Source: Clostridium sp. UBA4108
GTDB lineage: Bacteria; Bacillota; Clostridia; Clostridiales; Clostridiaceae
DNA: 15,907 nt
Reading direction: 5' to 3'
NCBI GenBank assembly: GCA_002381695.1
Contig: DFXM01000005.1
Span: forward strand, 186 to 16,092
Shown here: positions 6,826 through 14,993 of the stretch, piece by piece
Layout: each line of letters begins with the position of its first letter
Position numbering within the stretch: the first letter of the stretch is position 1
Notes under the pieces: generated by a model
What the model was told of the DNA's origin: nothing
What the model saw: only the letters and a program-made list of their open reading frames with translations
Databases searched by the model: none
Translations under genes and position numbers: made by a program

Positions 6826-8940
6826 ATGAAGAAAAAAAGAGAATTTTTAAATATTTTTATTACAGTAATATGTGTATTTATGTTAAGTATAGGGTATTTC
6901 AGTGAGATATCAGCTAAAACAAATACCCAAATAAGAGATAGCGGCTTAGATTATGTAAATGAACAAAGCTTTGGCAAAGACTACCATATGACAGGATTAT
7001 TTTCTAAAATACAAAAAAGCTTTGAGGTTGGAAACTGGACACCAAAAAAATCTCTTCTTAAACTGGAGTTAAGCACAACTCAATTGGTAGATCAGAATAT
7101 TTCAGATATGACCATCTCCATAAATGATATTCGTTTTTATTCTGCAAAGATTCCTGTAACGGATGGACAGAAAAGAAATATGGAGATTGAAATACCTGTG
7201 AGCCATTTACGAGAAGGAACAAATGTGATTAAAATTGAAGGTTATATTAGAACTGTGGAAGGGCTTCCTTGTGTGGATGATGTATCTACTGGCAACTGGA
7301 TGAATGTATTTAAGGATTCTTCAATAGCTATTCAATATACACCAAATGCATTGGTAAACAATATTGGAGATTTTTACAGACAGTTCTCCTCTATAGAGGC
7401 AATGGATTATAGTCAAAGTGCAGTGGCAGTAAGCAAGAATAGTACAACTCCAGTTTTGTCTACAGCTTTGGAAGTTATGGCAGGTATGTCTTCTAATCCA
7501 ATATTAAATTATAATCAGACAACTTTATGCGATATAGATAATTTAGCAGATATACAAGAGAAGCAATACATTATTTATGTAGAAACCTATGAAAATTTAC
7601 CTGAGGCTTATAAACATCTTATGGCAGACTGGCAAAAACAAATGGCAGAAAAAAGTGCAGTAATTGCCTTGACTAAAACTGAACAAAATCAGGATTTATT
7701 AATTATTACTGGAGTAAATGACAAAGCCATTAGAAATGCTGGAAAACTAATGGGTTATAAGGAAGTAATGAGTCAAATTGCAGATATGGGAAAACAAATT
7801 CTAGAAACTCAAGATGTATTAATGAAAGCAACAGATATTAATCAGTATATGAACCTAACAGAGAGTGACAGTTATGTAAGTGGACCTTTTAGACAAGATG
7901 CTAATTTCTATACCTCCTACCCTTCTAATAGAGCTCTTGCAAAAGGAAGTCAGGTGCACTTAAATGTTAGATATTCAGAAAATTTAGATTTTGATAGATC
8001 TTTACTTACAGTTTATATAAATGATATTCCCATTGGAAGTAGAAAACTATCTAAGGATAAAGCTCAAGGACATGAGATTAACTTCGATATTCCTACCGAC
8101 GTAAAGGTGTCTGGAAGCTTTAACTTAAAAGTAGCTTTTGACTTAGAAATTAAAGATTTATGGTGTACCTTAAGGCAAGGTGAAATGCCTTGGGGACTTG
8201 TTACTAAAGAAAGTATGCTTAAACTAAATACAGTGGATATTCCACATATGATATTTGAGAACTATCCATCTCCCTTCATTAAGGATGGAATATTTAACAA
8301 AGTAGCATTTATAATACCTGATAATTTAGAAGTGAACGAGCTTAAATCTATGGGTTCAATAATGCTTACTATGGGACGTCATCTAAAAAGTAACATAGGT
8401 GATTTTCAGGTACGACGTGTAGCTGAAGTAGGAGACCTTGCTGGATACAATGTGATTACCTTTGGAACCTATGATTCAAATAAATATATTAGAGACTTGA
8501 ATAGTAAGCTATTCTTTAAATTTTCCCAGGATGGTAAAAGTATCTTGTCAAATGAAAAATTAATCATAGATGAAGGTTATGGAGCAAAACTTGGAACCAT
8601 TCAACTTCTAAAAAGCGAAAATTCTACAAAAATCAATGGAATTTTAGTAATAAGCGGATGTAATCATCAGGGTATGCTAGATGCGGCCTCTTATCTAGAA
8701 ACAGAAGAAGGGCTTTGGAAGCTTTACGGTGATGGACTTATTGCTACTGGAAAAGATTTATCAATATATCGATTTAAAGAGGATAATAACATAAAGCTAT
8801 CCTATTCACAGGAACTAATACAAAGACCTGACCTTATTATATTTACTACAATTGTTGGTATAGTTCTGATTATTTCAGTGGTTGCAATCATATTACTATT
8901 AATTAAGTATAGAAAGAGTGCTAAGTATGAGAAAAAATAA
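6826..8940 (+). CDS. BcsB-like polysaccharide synthase partner (YdaN-like)
   Basis: Exported protein of 704 residues with a signal peptide ending near ISA-30 and a single C-terminal helix (about 671-693) with a basic tail. The body shows two repeats of a carbohydrate-binding jelly roll plus a flavodoxin-like unit, as in BcsB. The first jelly roll runs through SINDIRFYSAKIPV and the CVDDVSTGNWMNVF segment; the second through VYINDIPIGSRKL and the WCTLRQGEMPWGL segment. The matching Cys/Trp segments in both halves support an internal duplication. BcsB guides the emerging chain and its C-terminal helix packs on the synthase. The ATG at 6817 lies inside the ribosome site (AGAGG, 6812-6816), so ATG 6826 is preferred (9-base spacer). 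It overlaps the next gene by 14 bases. Clear family member, although sequence is far from proteobacterial BcsB. Confidence 0.85.
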   Translation: MKKKREFLNIFITVICVFMLSIGYFSEISAKTNTQIRDSGLDYVNEQSFGKDYHMTGLFSKIQKSFEVGNWTPKKSLLKLELSTTQLVDQNISDMTISINDIRFYSAKIPVTDGQKRNMEIEIPVSHLREGTNVIKIEGYIRTVEGLPCVDDVSTGNWMNVFKDSSIAIQYTPNALVNNIGDFYRQFSSIEAMDYSQSAVAVSKNSTTPVLSTALEVMAGMSSNPILNYNQTTLCDIDNLADIQEKQYIIYVETYENLPEAYKHLMADWQKQMAEKSAVIALTKTEQNQDLLIITGVNDKAIRNAGKLMGYKEVMSQIADMGKQILETQDVLMKATDINQYMNLTESDSYVSGPFRQDANFYTSYPSNRALAKGSQVHLNVRYSENLDFDRSLLTVYINDIPIGSRKLSKDKAQGHEINFDIPTDVKVSGSFNLKVAFDLEIKDLWCTLRQGEMPWGLVTKESMLKLNTVDIPHMIFENYPSPFIKDGIFNKVAFIIPDNLEVNELKSMGSIMLTMGRHLKSNIGDFQVRRVAEVGDLAGYNVITFGTYDSNKYIRDLNSKLFFKFSQDGKSILSNEKLIIDEGYGAKLGTIQLLKSENSTKINGILVISGCNHQGMLDAASYLETEEGLWKLYGDGLIATGKDLSIYRFKEDNNIKLSYSQELIQRPDLIIFTTIVGIVLIISVVAIILLLIKYRKSAKYEKK

Positions 8941-9784
8941 ATTAAATTTAAAATCGGATCTTTCCATTATAGGATTAATCTTAATGCTGTTTATATCTGT
9001 AGCTTTTGTATATTTAAATTCTAATGAACAGATGGAAAATTTAATCCTATTTAGTGGTGCATGCACTATTATGCTGCTTACCTATTTTACCAATATAACC
9101 GTGGGGCTTGTTTTAAATGTTATAGGTATCTTTACAGCCTTTTCAATAATTCTGTATATGTCTATAACAAAGGGATTGTCCATTCCATCCTATGGATACT
9201 TCTGGACTTTTGCATACCCTATATTTACTATTTTAATTTCAATATTTACTAAAAGTCAGTTAGAACTTCAAAAGAAGGTAGATGAACTATCTACCACAAT
9301 TTCAAATTTAATAACTACGGATGAAATAACTAAGCTAAAAAATGAAAAGGCACTTCTAAATGATACAGAAATCTATATGCATCTAGCGAAAAGATATAAT
9401 CATGGACTTACCTTAATGATGATAGGGCTACGGCACAGAAAAGAAATGGAACGTATGTTAGGGAAAAAGAATCTAGATACTTTAGCAATACATCTCTCAG
9501 AGTCCCTTTCCAATCTCATGAGAAAAGAAGATTTAATATATATGATGAATAAAGACGAATTTACTTGGTGTATTCTATTGATCAGCAATAATACTGCTTC
9601 CATGAAGCTAATAGTAGATAGAATTAAGGAGAAAATCAATACCTCAAAATTAGAAGGAATTCCAGGACTTAGTGAAATTAAAATTGATATGCGAATTGGA
9701 ATAGCTCCCTATGATGAAAAAATTAAGACGCCTTTTGATTTTATTGAAAAAGCAAAGGCAGAGATGGAATATGACATTGAGTAG
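8927..9784 (+). CDS. Membrane c-di-GMP receptor with degenerate GGDEF domain (YdaK/PssE-like)
   Basis: Protein of 285 residues: four membrane helices (about 12-30, 37-54, 58-80, 91-107), a short helical linker and a GGDEF domain starting at DEITKLKNEKALL (132-144). The signature loop is NKDEF (208-212) instead of GGDEF, so diguanylate cyclase activity is most likely lost. The I-site RKED (199-202) fits RxxD and sits exactly five residues before the signature, as in proteins that bind c-di-GMP. This combination is seen in B. subtilis YdaK, Listeria PssE and, by analogy, PelD, which switch on a polysaccharide synthase. A GTG at 8918 is in frame, but AAAGAG (8913-8918) fits the ATG at 8927 better (8-base spacer). 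The gene overlaps the BcsB-like gene and is probably translated together with it. Confidence 0.85.
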   Translation: MRKNKLNLKSDLSIIGLILMLFISVAFVYLNSNEQMENLILFSGACTIMLLTYFTNITVGLVLNVIGIFTAFSIILYMSITKGLSIPSYGYFWTFAYPIFTILISIFTKSQLELQKKVDELSTTISNLITTDEITKLKNEKALLNDTEIYMHLAKRYNHGLTLMMIGLRHRKEMERMLGKKNLDTLAIHLSESLSNLMRKEDLIYMMNKDEFTWCILLISNNTASMKLIVDRIKEKINTSKLEGIPGLSEIKIDMRIGIAPYDEKIKTPFDFIEKAKAEMEYDIE

Positions 9785-9812
9785 AGAATAGAAAGAAAAG
9801 AGAGGAAAAACT

Positions 9813-10916
9813 ATGAAGAAAATAATGTTGGTTTTTGGTACCCGACCAGAAGCTATAAAAATGTGTCCTCTTGTAAAGGAACTAGAGTCACGAAAAAGCT
9901 GCAAGATTATTGTATGTGTTACAGGACAACATAAAGAGATGTTAAAGCAGGTGTTAAACTGCTTTAGCATCCTTCCTGATTATGACTTAGCCATTATGAA
10001 GCATGAGCAAACTTTATTTGATGTTACCAACTCTGTTCTAACAGGAATGAAAGTGATTTTAGAAAAAGAAAAACCAAATATTGTTTTGGTCCATGGAGAT
10101 ACATCTACTACCTTTGCCACTGCACTAGCTTGTTTTTACTTAAAAATTCCCATAGGCCATGTAGAGGCAGGCCTTAGGACCTATGAAATAAATTCTCCAT
10201 ACCCAGAGGAGTTCAATAGACAAGCGGTAGGGATTTTAGCAGATATTCATTTTGCTCCTACAGATGTAGCAAAGAATAATTTGATAAGAGAAGGGAAAAA
10301 AGAAAAGCGGATTTTCGTTACAGGAAACACAGCTATAGATGCATTGAAACTAACAGTAACTAGTTCCTACTCTCACCCTGTTTTAGATTGGGCAAAAGGG
10401 AGCAGATTTATTTTACTCACTGCTCATAGAAGAGAAAATCAAGGAGAACCATTTTTACATATCTTTCATGCAGTTCGTAGACTTGTACAGAATTATAAAA
10501 ATGTAAAAGTGGTGTATCCCCTTCATATGAATCCACAAATCAGAAAATCGGCAGAGGATATATTAGGAAAAGAAGAGCGTATAAAACTAATAGAACCTTT
10601 AGAAGTGGTAGATTTTCATAATTTTATTGCTCATTGTGACTTAATATTAACAGATAGTGGTGGCATTCAAGAAGAAGCCCCGGCACTGGGCAAACCAGTT
10701 CTAGTACTACGTGATACTACTGAGAGACCTGAAGGCATTAAAGCAGGTACACTAAAGTTAATCGGTACTCAGGAAGATAGAATCTATTTCGAGACTGTTC
10801 AGTTATTAAATGATGATAAGGAATATGAAAAAATGAGTAAGGCAATTAATCCTTATGGGGATGGAACTGCCAGTAAGAAGATTGTAGATATTTTGCTGAA
10901 AGATACTAAAATTTGA
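9813..10916 (+). CDS. wecB: UDP-N-acetylglucosamine 2-epimerase (non-hydrolysing)
   Basis: Cytosolic enzyme of 367 residues that interconverts UDP-GlcNAc and UDP-ManNAc (also called mnaA). All landmarks are present: GTRPEAIKM (9-17), VTGQHKEM (36-43), HGDTST with D96, HVEAGLRT with E118, YPEEFNRQ with E132, TAHRRENQG with H205, and SGGIQEEAPALGKPVLVLR followed by TERPEG. These correspond to the catalytic D95, E117, E131 and H213 of the Escherichia coli enzyme. Length is normal for the family. AGAGG (9801-9805) lies 7 bases before the ATG. Its place 28 bases after the c-di-GMP receptor gene suggests it supplies UDP-ManNAc to the synthase, although wall teichoic acid linkage units also use this sugar, so a second or sole role there cannot be excluded. 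Confidence 0.95.
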   Translation: MKKIMLVFGTRPEAIKMCPLVKELESRKSCKIIVCVTGQHKEMLKQVLNCFSILPDYDLAIMKHEQTLFDVTNSVLTGMKVILEKEKPNIVLVHGDTSTTFATALACFYLKIPIGHVEAGLRTYEINSPYPEEFNRQAVGILADIHFAPTDVAKNNLIREGKKEKRIFVTGNTAIDALKLTVTSSYSHPVLDWAKGSRFILLTAHRRENQGEPFLHIFHAVRRLVQNYKNVKVVYPLHMNPQIRKSAEDILGKEERIKLIEPLEVVDFHNFIAHCDLILTDSGGIQEEAPALGKPVLVLRDTTERPEGIKAGTLKLIGTQEDRIYFETVQLLNDDKEYEKMSKAINPYGDGTASKKIVDILLKDTKI

Positions 10917-10938
10917 TGACCTTCTTATAGATGACCTT
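10915..10938 (+). repeat. Short direct repeat after the epimerase gene
   Basis: GATGACCTT occurs at 10915-10923 (overlapping the epimerase stop) and again at 10930-10938, period 15. It lies in the only sizeable gap (75 bases) inside the operon. No terminator hairpin or convincing promoter is seen in this gap. Confidence 0.5.
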
Positions 10939-10991
10939 AATTTTTCAATAGAATATCCAAACAGTTAATATAAGGAGGAGGAGGAAAAAGT

Positions 10992-11939
10992 ATGAATACC
11001 GTTTGGTTAGTGATACCTTGTTACAATGAAGAATCTGTTCTCCCAGAAACAGCAAATAAATTAAAATCTATAGTTTGTAATCTTATAAGTGCAAATAAGA
11101 TCTCTTCAAGTAGCAAAATAGCCCTAATAAATGATGGATCTAAAGATAGCACTTGGAAAATCATTGAAGAGTTACATAAAAAAGATAAGCTTTTTACTGG
11201 AATAAACTTGTCTAGAAATAGAGGTCATCAAAATGCACTCCTAGCTGGATTAGATGTTGCTATAAATCATGCAGATGCAGTAATCTCATTAGATGCTGAC
11301 TTACAGGATGATATTAATGCTATAGAACAATTTATCAATAAATATAATGAAGGCTTTGATATTGTTTATGGAGTTCGTTCATCGAGAAAAACAGATACAT
11401 TATTTAAAAGATTTTCAGCAGAAGGATTCTATAATTTTATGAAATTACTAGGAGTTGATATTGTGTTTAATCATGCAGATTATCGATTAATGAGTAAGAG
11501 AGCAATAGAAGCCTTGCAAAGTTTTAAAGAAGTTAATATTTTTTTACGAGGAATTGTACCTCAAATAGGTTATCCATCAACTGTTGTTGAATATGAAAGA
11601 AATAAAAGATTTGCTGGTGAATCAAAATATCCACTAAGGAAAATGTTATCCTTTGCATTTGAAGGTGTTACATCCTTCAGTATAAGGCCTATTAGAATAA
11701 TAACTACTTTAGGAATGATAACATGTTTAATTAGTATAATTATGTTAATTTATTTTTTTATCACTCATTATATTGGCAATGCTGTAAGCGGTTGGTCTAG
11801 TATTGTGGTATCAATATGGGCTTTAGGTGGTTTACAACTCTTTGCGCTTGGAATTATTGGTGAATATATTGGAAAGATATATTTAGAAACAAAGAATCGT
11901 CCTAAGTTTATCATTGAGGGTATATTATATGATGAATAA
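10992..11939 (+). CDS. Polyprenyl-phosphate glycosyltransferase, GtrB/CsbB-like GT2
   Basis: Membrane GT2 enzyme of 315 residues of the dolichol-phosphate-mannose-synthase type. The cytosolic domain has VIPCYNEE (7-14), INDGSKDST with D48, NRGHQNALLAG (76-86) and LDADLQD with D101/D103. Two C-terminal helices (about 232-257 and 262-290) and the closing GEYIGKIYLETKNRPKF are typical of GtrB, CsbB and YkcC. Such enzymes load one hexose or aminosugar from a nucleotide donor onto undecaprenyl phosphate at the inner face. The ribosome site is unusually strong: AAGGAGGAGGAGG (10972-10984), 7 bases from the ATG. It overlaps the next gene, a GtrA-like flippase, which supports the role. The sugar cannot be read from the sequence; galactose or glucose is a guess from related systems. 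Confidence 0.88.
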   Translation: MNTVWLVIPCYNEESVLPETANKLKSIVCNLISANKISSSSKIALINDGSKDSTWKIIEELHKKDKLFTGINLSRNRGHQNALLAGLDVAINHADAVISLDADLQDDINAIEQFINKYNEGFDIVYGVRSSRKTDTLFKRFSAEGFYNFMKLLGVDIVFNHADYRLMSKRAIEALQSFKEVNIFLRGIVPQIGYPSTVVEYERNKRFAGESKYPLRKMLSFAFEGVTSFSIRPIRIITTLGMITCLISIIMLIYFFITHYIGNAVSGWSSIVVSIWALGGLQLFALGIIGEYIGKIYLETKNRPKFIIEGILYDE

Positions 11940-12378
11940 ACATTTCAGACAGAAACATACTATTAGAAAATTTTTAGATATGAAATTCATGAAGTTTATT
12001 ATTATAGGTATAGGTAATACCATATTTAGTGCATTTATAATGTTTTTTTTATATAATCTACTCAATCTAGGATATTGGGGTTCATCTTCAATATCCTACA
12101 TCCTAGGTAGTATTTTAAGTTTTATTTTAAATAAAAAATTTACTTTTAGAAATAAAGATTCTATTTTAAAAACTGGCTTTAAATTTACTATTAATATTCT
12201 AATATGCTATTTAATTGCTTATGGTTTAGCCAAATCAATCATGACACATTATTTAACAAATGTTTTTCTAAACACAAAAGTTGCAGAGCAAATATCTATG
12301 CTCTTAGGAATGATTCTATTTACTTTATTAAACTACATAGGTCAAAGATTTTTCGCATTTAAGGAAAGTAATAAATAA
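11929..12378 (+). CDS. GtrA-like flippase of polyprenyl-linked sugars
   Basis: Small membrane protein of 149 residues with four helices (about 22-42, 51-68, 84-102, 118-139). Family marks are FIIIGIGNT in helix 1, SYILGSILSFILNKKFTF between helices 2 and 3, and the ending LLNYIGQRFFAF. GtrA proteins are thought to flip undecaprenyl-phosphate-sugar made by GtrB. The TTG at 11914 is in frame, but GAGGG at 11916-11920 serves the ATG at 11929 (8-base spacer); ATG 11932 is also possible. The overlap of 11 bases with the GtrB-like gene implies coupled expression. It is the last gene of the operon, ahead of a strong terminator. Confidence 0.85.
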   Translation: MMNKHFRQKHTIRKFLDMKFMKFIIIGIGNTIFSAFIMFFLYNLLNLGYWGSSSISYILGSILSFILNKKFTFRNKDSILKTGFKFTINILICYLIAYGLAKSIMTHYLTNVFLNTKVAEQISMLLGMILFTLLNYIGQRFFAFKESNK

Positions 12379-12409
12379 ACCACTTTAACAATCAATTTGT
12401 TAAAGTGGT
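12379..12409. terminator. Bidirectional intrinsic terminator between convergent operons
   Basis: ACCACTTTAACAA (12379-12391) pairs perfectly over 13 bases with TTGTTAAAGTGGT (12397-12409), with a five-base loop. CTTTAAATT follows on the plus strand and TTATTTATT on the minus strand, giving modest T-rich tracts both ways. It starts directly after the stop of the GtrA-like gene and lies 7 bases past the stop of the lipoprotein gene, so it should end both transcripts. Confidence 0.88.
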
Positions 12410-12416
12410 CTTTAAA

Positions 12417-13508
12417 TTATTGAAGCTTTTCAGCAATTTCTTTACAATTTTCAAGTGTAAAATTCGGTGCTACAGTGAATATTGAGTAATTTACAGCATT
12501 ATCTTCCCAAAATACTGATTTGAATGTATTTTGTTCCATTTCGTTACCCTTTTTTCCTCTTATTATGCTAGACTTCTCTCCAGGTATTTCAGCACTTTCA
12601 TCAAGCTTCATAGCCTTTTTAACAGTTATGGTGAATATTTCAATACCCTTTTCATCAACATAAATTTGATTGAAATCTTCTCCGATTTCTGGATTATTCT
12701 TAAGATACTCTATTCTATCTAACTTAAAATCTTCCCCTTTATAGGACAATATCTTAGTATTAAGTTTTTTCTCAACCTCTTCTAAGGTCATGATTTCTGA
12801 TTTTGTCTCTTCATCTAAATTAACTATCTTAGCATCGTCTGGCACCTCGTGTGTAAAGATTTCATCTTTAATCTTTATGTCAAAATCTAATTTAGTGTAC
12901 TCTGTAGAAATTTTACTATTTCCTGAAATAATAATAGATTTAACTATAAACCAATTATCTTTATCTATCCAATAATCTACATTTCCCAATATGGAGTCCT
13001 TTTCCTTTGGTTTTCCTTGAATATGAATTACACTTCTTCCATTTATATCTTCTTCTCCCTTATTCTCAATAGTATGAGTTTTATTTATGAATTCTAATTC
13101 ATCCATTGCAATCTTTCTAGGATCCCTATGAAAAATTTCTTCCTCACCTAAATCTGGACTTATCATGACTGTGTTTGTTTTCTCCGTATATATGGTAATT
13201 TTTTTACCATCATTAGTTGATATCACTTTTCCTTCCTCTTTAGAAATCATCTCAGCTCTTCTTTTATTCTTAGGTTTCCACCATTCTTTCATTGTAGTTT
13301 CATATAATTTTTTATCATTTTCATAAAATTCAATTTTTGCTTCCCCATAATAAGCTTTGGATACATTCTCATTATCAATGACCTTATCGACAATTTTCTC
13401 AGGTATTAAGGTAGTATTTCCACTTCCACTATTTCCACAGCCCGTAGTAACTATGGACATGATTACGGTAATAGATAAAATTAAACCCATAAATTTTTTC
13501 TTTTTCAT
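12417..13508 (-). CDS. Lipoprotein with LolA-like domain and DUF4367-like C-terminus
   Basis: Surface lipoprotein of 363 residues. The signal peptide ends in VTTGC, with Cys24 as the lipid-attachment site. Residue -3 is Thr, slightly off the usual lipobox but acceptable. From about 35 to 235 the beta-rich stretch (YYGEAKIEFYENDKKLYE, KEWWKPKNKRRAEM, DINGRSVIHIQG, DYWIDKDNWFIVKS) fits the LolA/LolB-like lipoprotein-carrier fold often annotated as outer-membrane lipoprotein-sorting protein even in Gram-positives. The end (VFWEDNAVNYSIFTVAP...EIAEKLQ) looks like DUF4367, a domain found on sporulation or envelope-stress sensor partners. AAGGAGAG lies 8 bases before the ATG. It follows the sensor kinase by 51 bases on the same strand and is probably co-transcribed; it may act as an accessory sensor or be the target of the two-component pair. 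Function unknown. Confidence 0.75.
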   Translation of the reverse strand: MKKKKFMGLILSITVIMSIVTTGCGNSGSGNTTLIPEKIVDKVIDNENVSKAYYGEAKIEFYENDKKLYETTMKEWWKPKNKRRAEMISKEEGKVISTNDGKKITIYTEKTNTVMISPDLGEEEIFHRDPRKIAMDELEFINKTHTIENKGEEDINGRSVIHIQGKPKEKDSILGNVDYWIDKDNWFIVKSIIISGNSKISTEYTKLDFDIKIKDEIFTHEVPDDAKIVNLDEETKSEIMTLEEVEKKLNTKILSYKGEDFKLDRIEYLKNNPEIGEDFNQIYVDEKGIEIFTITVKKAMKLDESAEIPGEKSSIIRGKKGNEMEQNTFKSVFWEDNAVNYSIFTVAPNFTLENCKEIAEKLQ

Positions 13509-13559
13509 TATAAACTCTCCTTATTACTAAACTTTTTTCTTAGATTCCCAATTGACAAT

Positions 13560-14993
13560 CTAAAAATCTTCTGGGAGAAAACATGCTATTAAGGTTCCAA
13601 AATTATCTTTGGATACTATATCAACATGTCCTCCATGCTTTTCTATAATTAACTTTACTATACTAAGTCCTAATCCAGTGCCACTATTATTTTCTTTATT
13701 TCTTGAGTCATCACTTTGATAAAAGGCCTTAAATATTTTATCTTGTTCTTCTTTCTTAATTGGCTCTCCATGATTTTTTACAAAAATCATAGTATATTCT
13801 TTTCTCCTAGAATTCAATTCTTCAATAACATCTTCACCTAACCATGATGGCAATGATACATCTGTTGAGTATGCTCCAAGGCATATGCTTTCACCTGTAG
13901 TGACATATCTCAATGCATTGTTTACTAAATTGTCAACAATTCTGATGATAGAATTAACATCAACTTCTAGATTGCTATTAACCTTTATATCTTTTATAAG
14001 ATTTACTCCTTGCTTTTCACAAAGCTCATTATAACCATCAAATAGCATATCAATAAATTCTTCACCATCTACCTGTACCTTGTCCAAATCATATTTAGTG
14101 TTTAAAATAGTATAGGTAAAAAGTTCATCTAGCATAGTTTTCATATAATCACTTTTATTTATAATTATTGAAGAGTATTTATTTAAATCTTCTTTATTTA
14201 AATCTTCATGCTCTCTTATTGCTTCTCCATATGCCCTAATTGAGGTCAATGGAGTTTTTAAATCATGAGATATGGCAGCAATTAAATACTCCTTATCTTT
14301 TTTCTGCTTTTCTATTTCTTCTTTCATTATTATAAAGTGATTAATTAACTCTCCTATTTCATCTTTTTTATTATATTTTGGAATAGTATTATCTTCACCT
14401 TTTGCATAGGAATTCATTGATCTAATAATCATCTTTACTGGTTTTATAATCTTCTTATTTAAAAAATATATGGCTACAATAAACACCAGGCTAACTACGG
14501 ATACAAATAATATAAAAGATACTATAGCTACCTTATTAACTTCTTTTATTAAATTTTCTCTAGCCACTATAATTTCATAAAATCCTATGATATCCCCATT
14601 TACTAATACGGGCTTTTTTATAGTATTAGCTCTATAGCCAACTTGTAGATTATACAAGTTACTATATAACTGTTCACTATTTAAAGGAAACGCTCCACCC
14701 ACAGTATTTAAAGACGAATACATGGTAAATCCATTATTATCATATAAATTAATCTGCACTGAAGTTTTATCTTCTTCTTCCAATAAAGAAGTATTCTTTT
14801 GAACCTTCTTATATAATTTAGGATCTTTAAGTTTCTTCTCATAAAATTCAGCCTTATTTATAGTATTAATGTAATTATTAAACTCTACTTTTTTATTACA
14901 GTGATCAATTCCCTTATAAATGAAGAGAGCCGTTATTATTGGCACTAGTATAATTATTAGATAAGAAGAGATTAACCACTTTTTAATCTTCAT
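13560..14993 (-). CDS. Sensor histidine kinase with HAMP domain
   Basis: Membrane sensor kinase of 477 residues. Two helices (about 7-26 and 155-178) flank an outer sensing region of about 125 residues; a HAMP linker (179-231) follows. The dimerisation and phosphoacceptor helix holds AAISHDLKTPLTS with H243. The ATPase part has DNLVNNALRY (N box) and SGTGLGLSIVKLIIEKHGGH (G boxes), so it looks fully active. The TTG at 15008 is in frame, but GGGGAG fits the ATG at 14993 (8-base spacer), which also gives a sensible first helix. The start overlaps the end of the response regulator gene by 11 bases. The signal is unknown; the outer domain has no motif I can name. Confidence 0.92.
   Translation of the reverse strand: MKIKKWLISSYLIIILVPIITALFIYKGIDHCNKKVEFNNYINTINKAEFYEKKLKDPKLYKKVQKNTSLLEEEDKTSVQINLYDNNGFTMYSSLNTVGGAFPLNSEQLYSNLYNLQVGYRANTIKKPVLVNGDIIGFYEIIVARENLIKEVNKVAIVSFILFVSVVSLVFIVAIYFLNKKIIKPVKMIIRSMNSYAKGEDNTIPKYNKKDEIGELINHFIIMKEEIEKQKKDKEYLIAAISHDLKTPLTSIRAYGEAIREHEDLNKEDLNKYSSIIINKSDYMKTMLDELFTYTILNTKYDLDKVQVDGEEFIDMLFDGYNELCEKQGVNLIKDIKVNSNLEVDVNSIIRIVDNLVNNALRYVTTGESICLGAYSTDVSLPSWLGEDVIEELNSRRKEYTMIFVKNHGEPIKKEEQDKIFKAFYQSDDSRNKENNSGTGLGLSIVKLIIEKHGGHVDIVSKDNFGTLIACFLPEDF

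Noticed and set aside
9061..9252. 63-residue plus-strand frame inside the c-di-GMP receptor gene
   Set aside because: Out-of-frame product of the membrane-helix coding region, full of Tyr and Cys from shifted AT-rich codons.
8927..9784. Active diguanylate cyclase
   Set aside because: The signature loop reads NKDEF; loss of both glycines is expected to remove GTP binding and catalysis. The I-site pattern supports a receptor instead.
9400..9970. Two minus-strand reading frames across the GGDEF-type and epimerase genes
   Set aside because: They lie antisense to well-supported genes, lack ribosome sites and show no domain pattern.
12531..12975. Two short plus-strand frames opposite the lipoprotein gene
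   Set aside because: Antisense to a gene with signal peptide, ribosome site and domain matches; no independent support.
13540..13563. Terminator between the kinase and lipoprotein genes
   Set aside because: TTAGATT and AATCTAA can form a 7-bp stem with a 10-base loop, but on the minus strand an A-run, not a T-run, follows, so read-through into the lipoprotein gene is expected.
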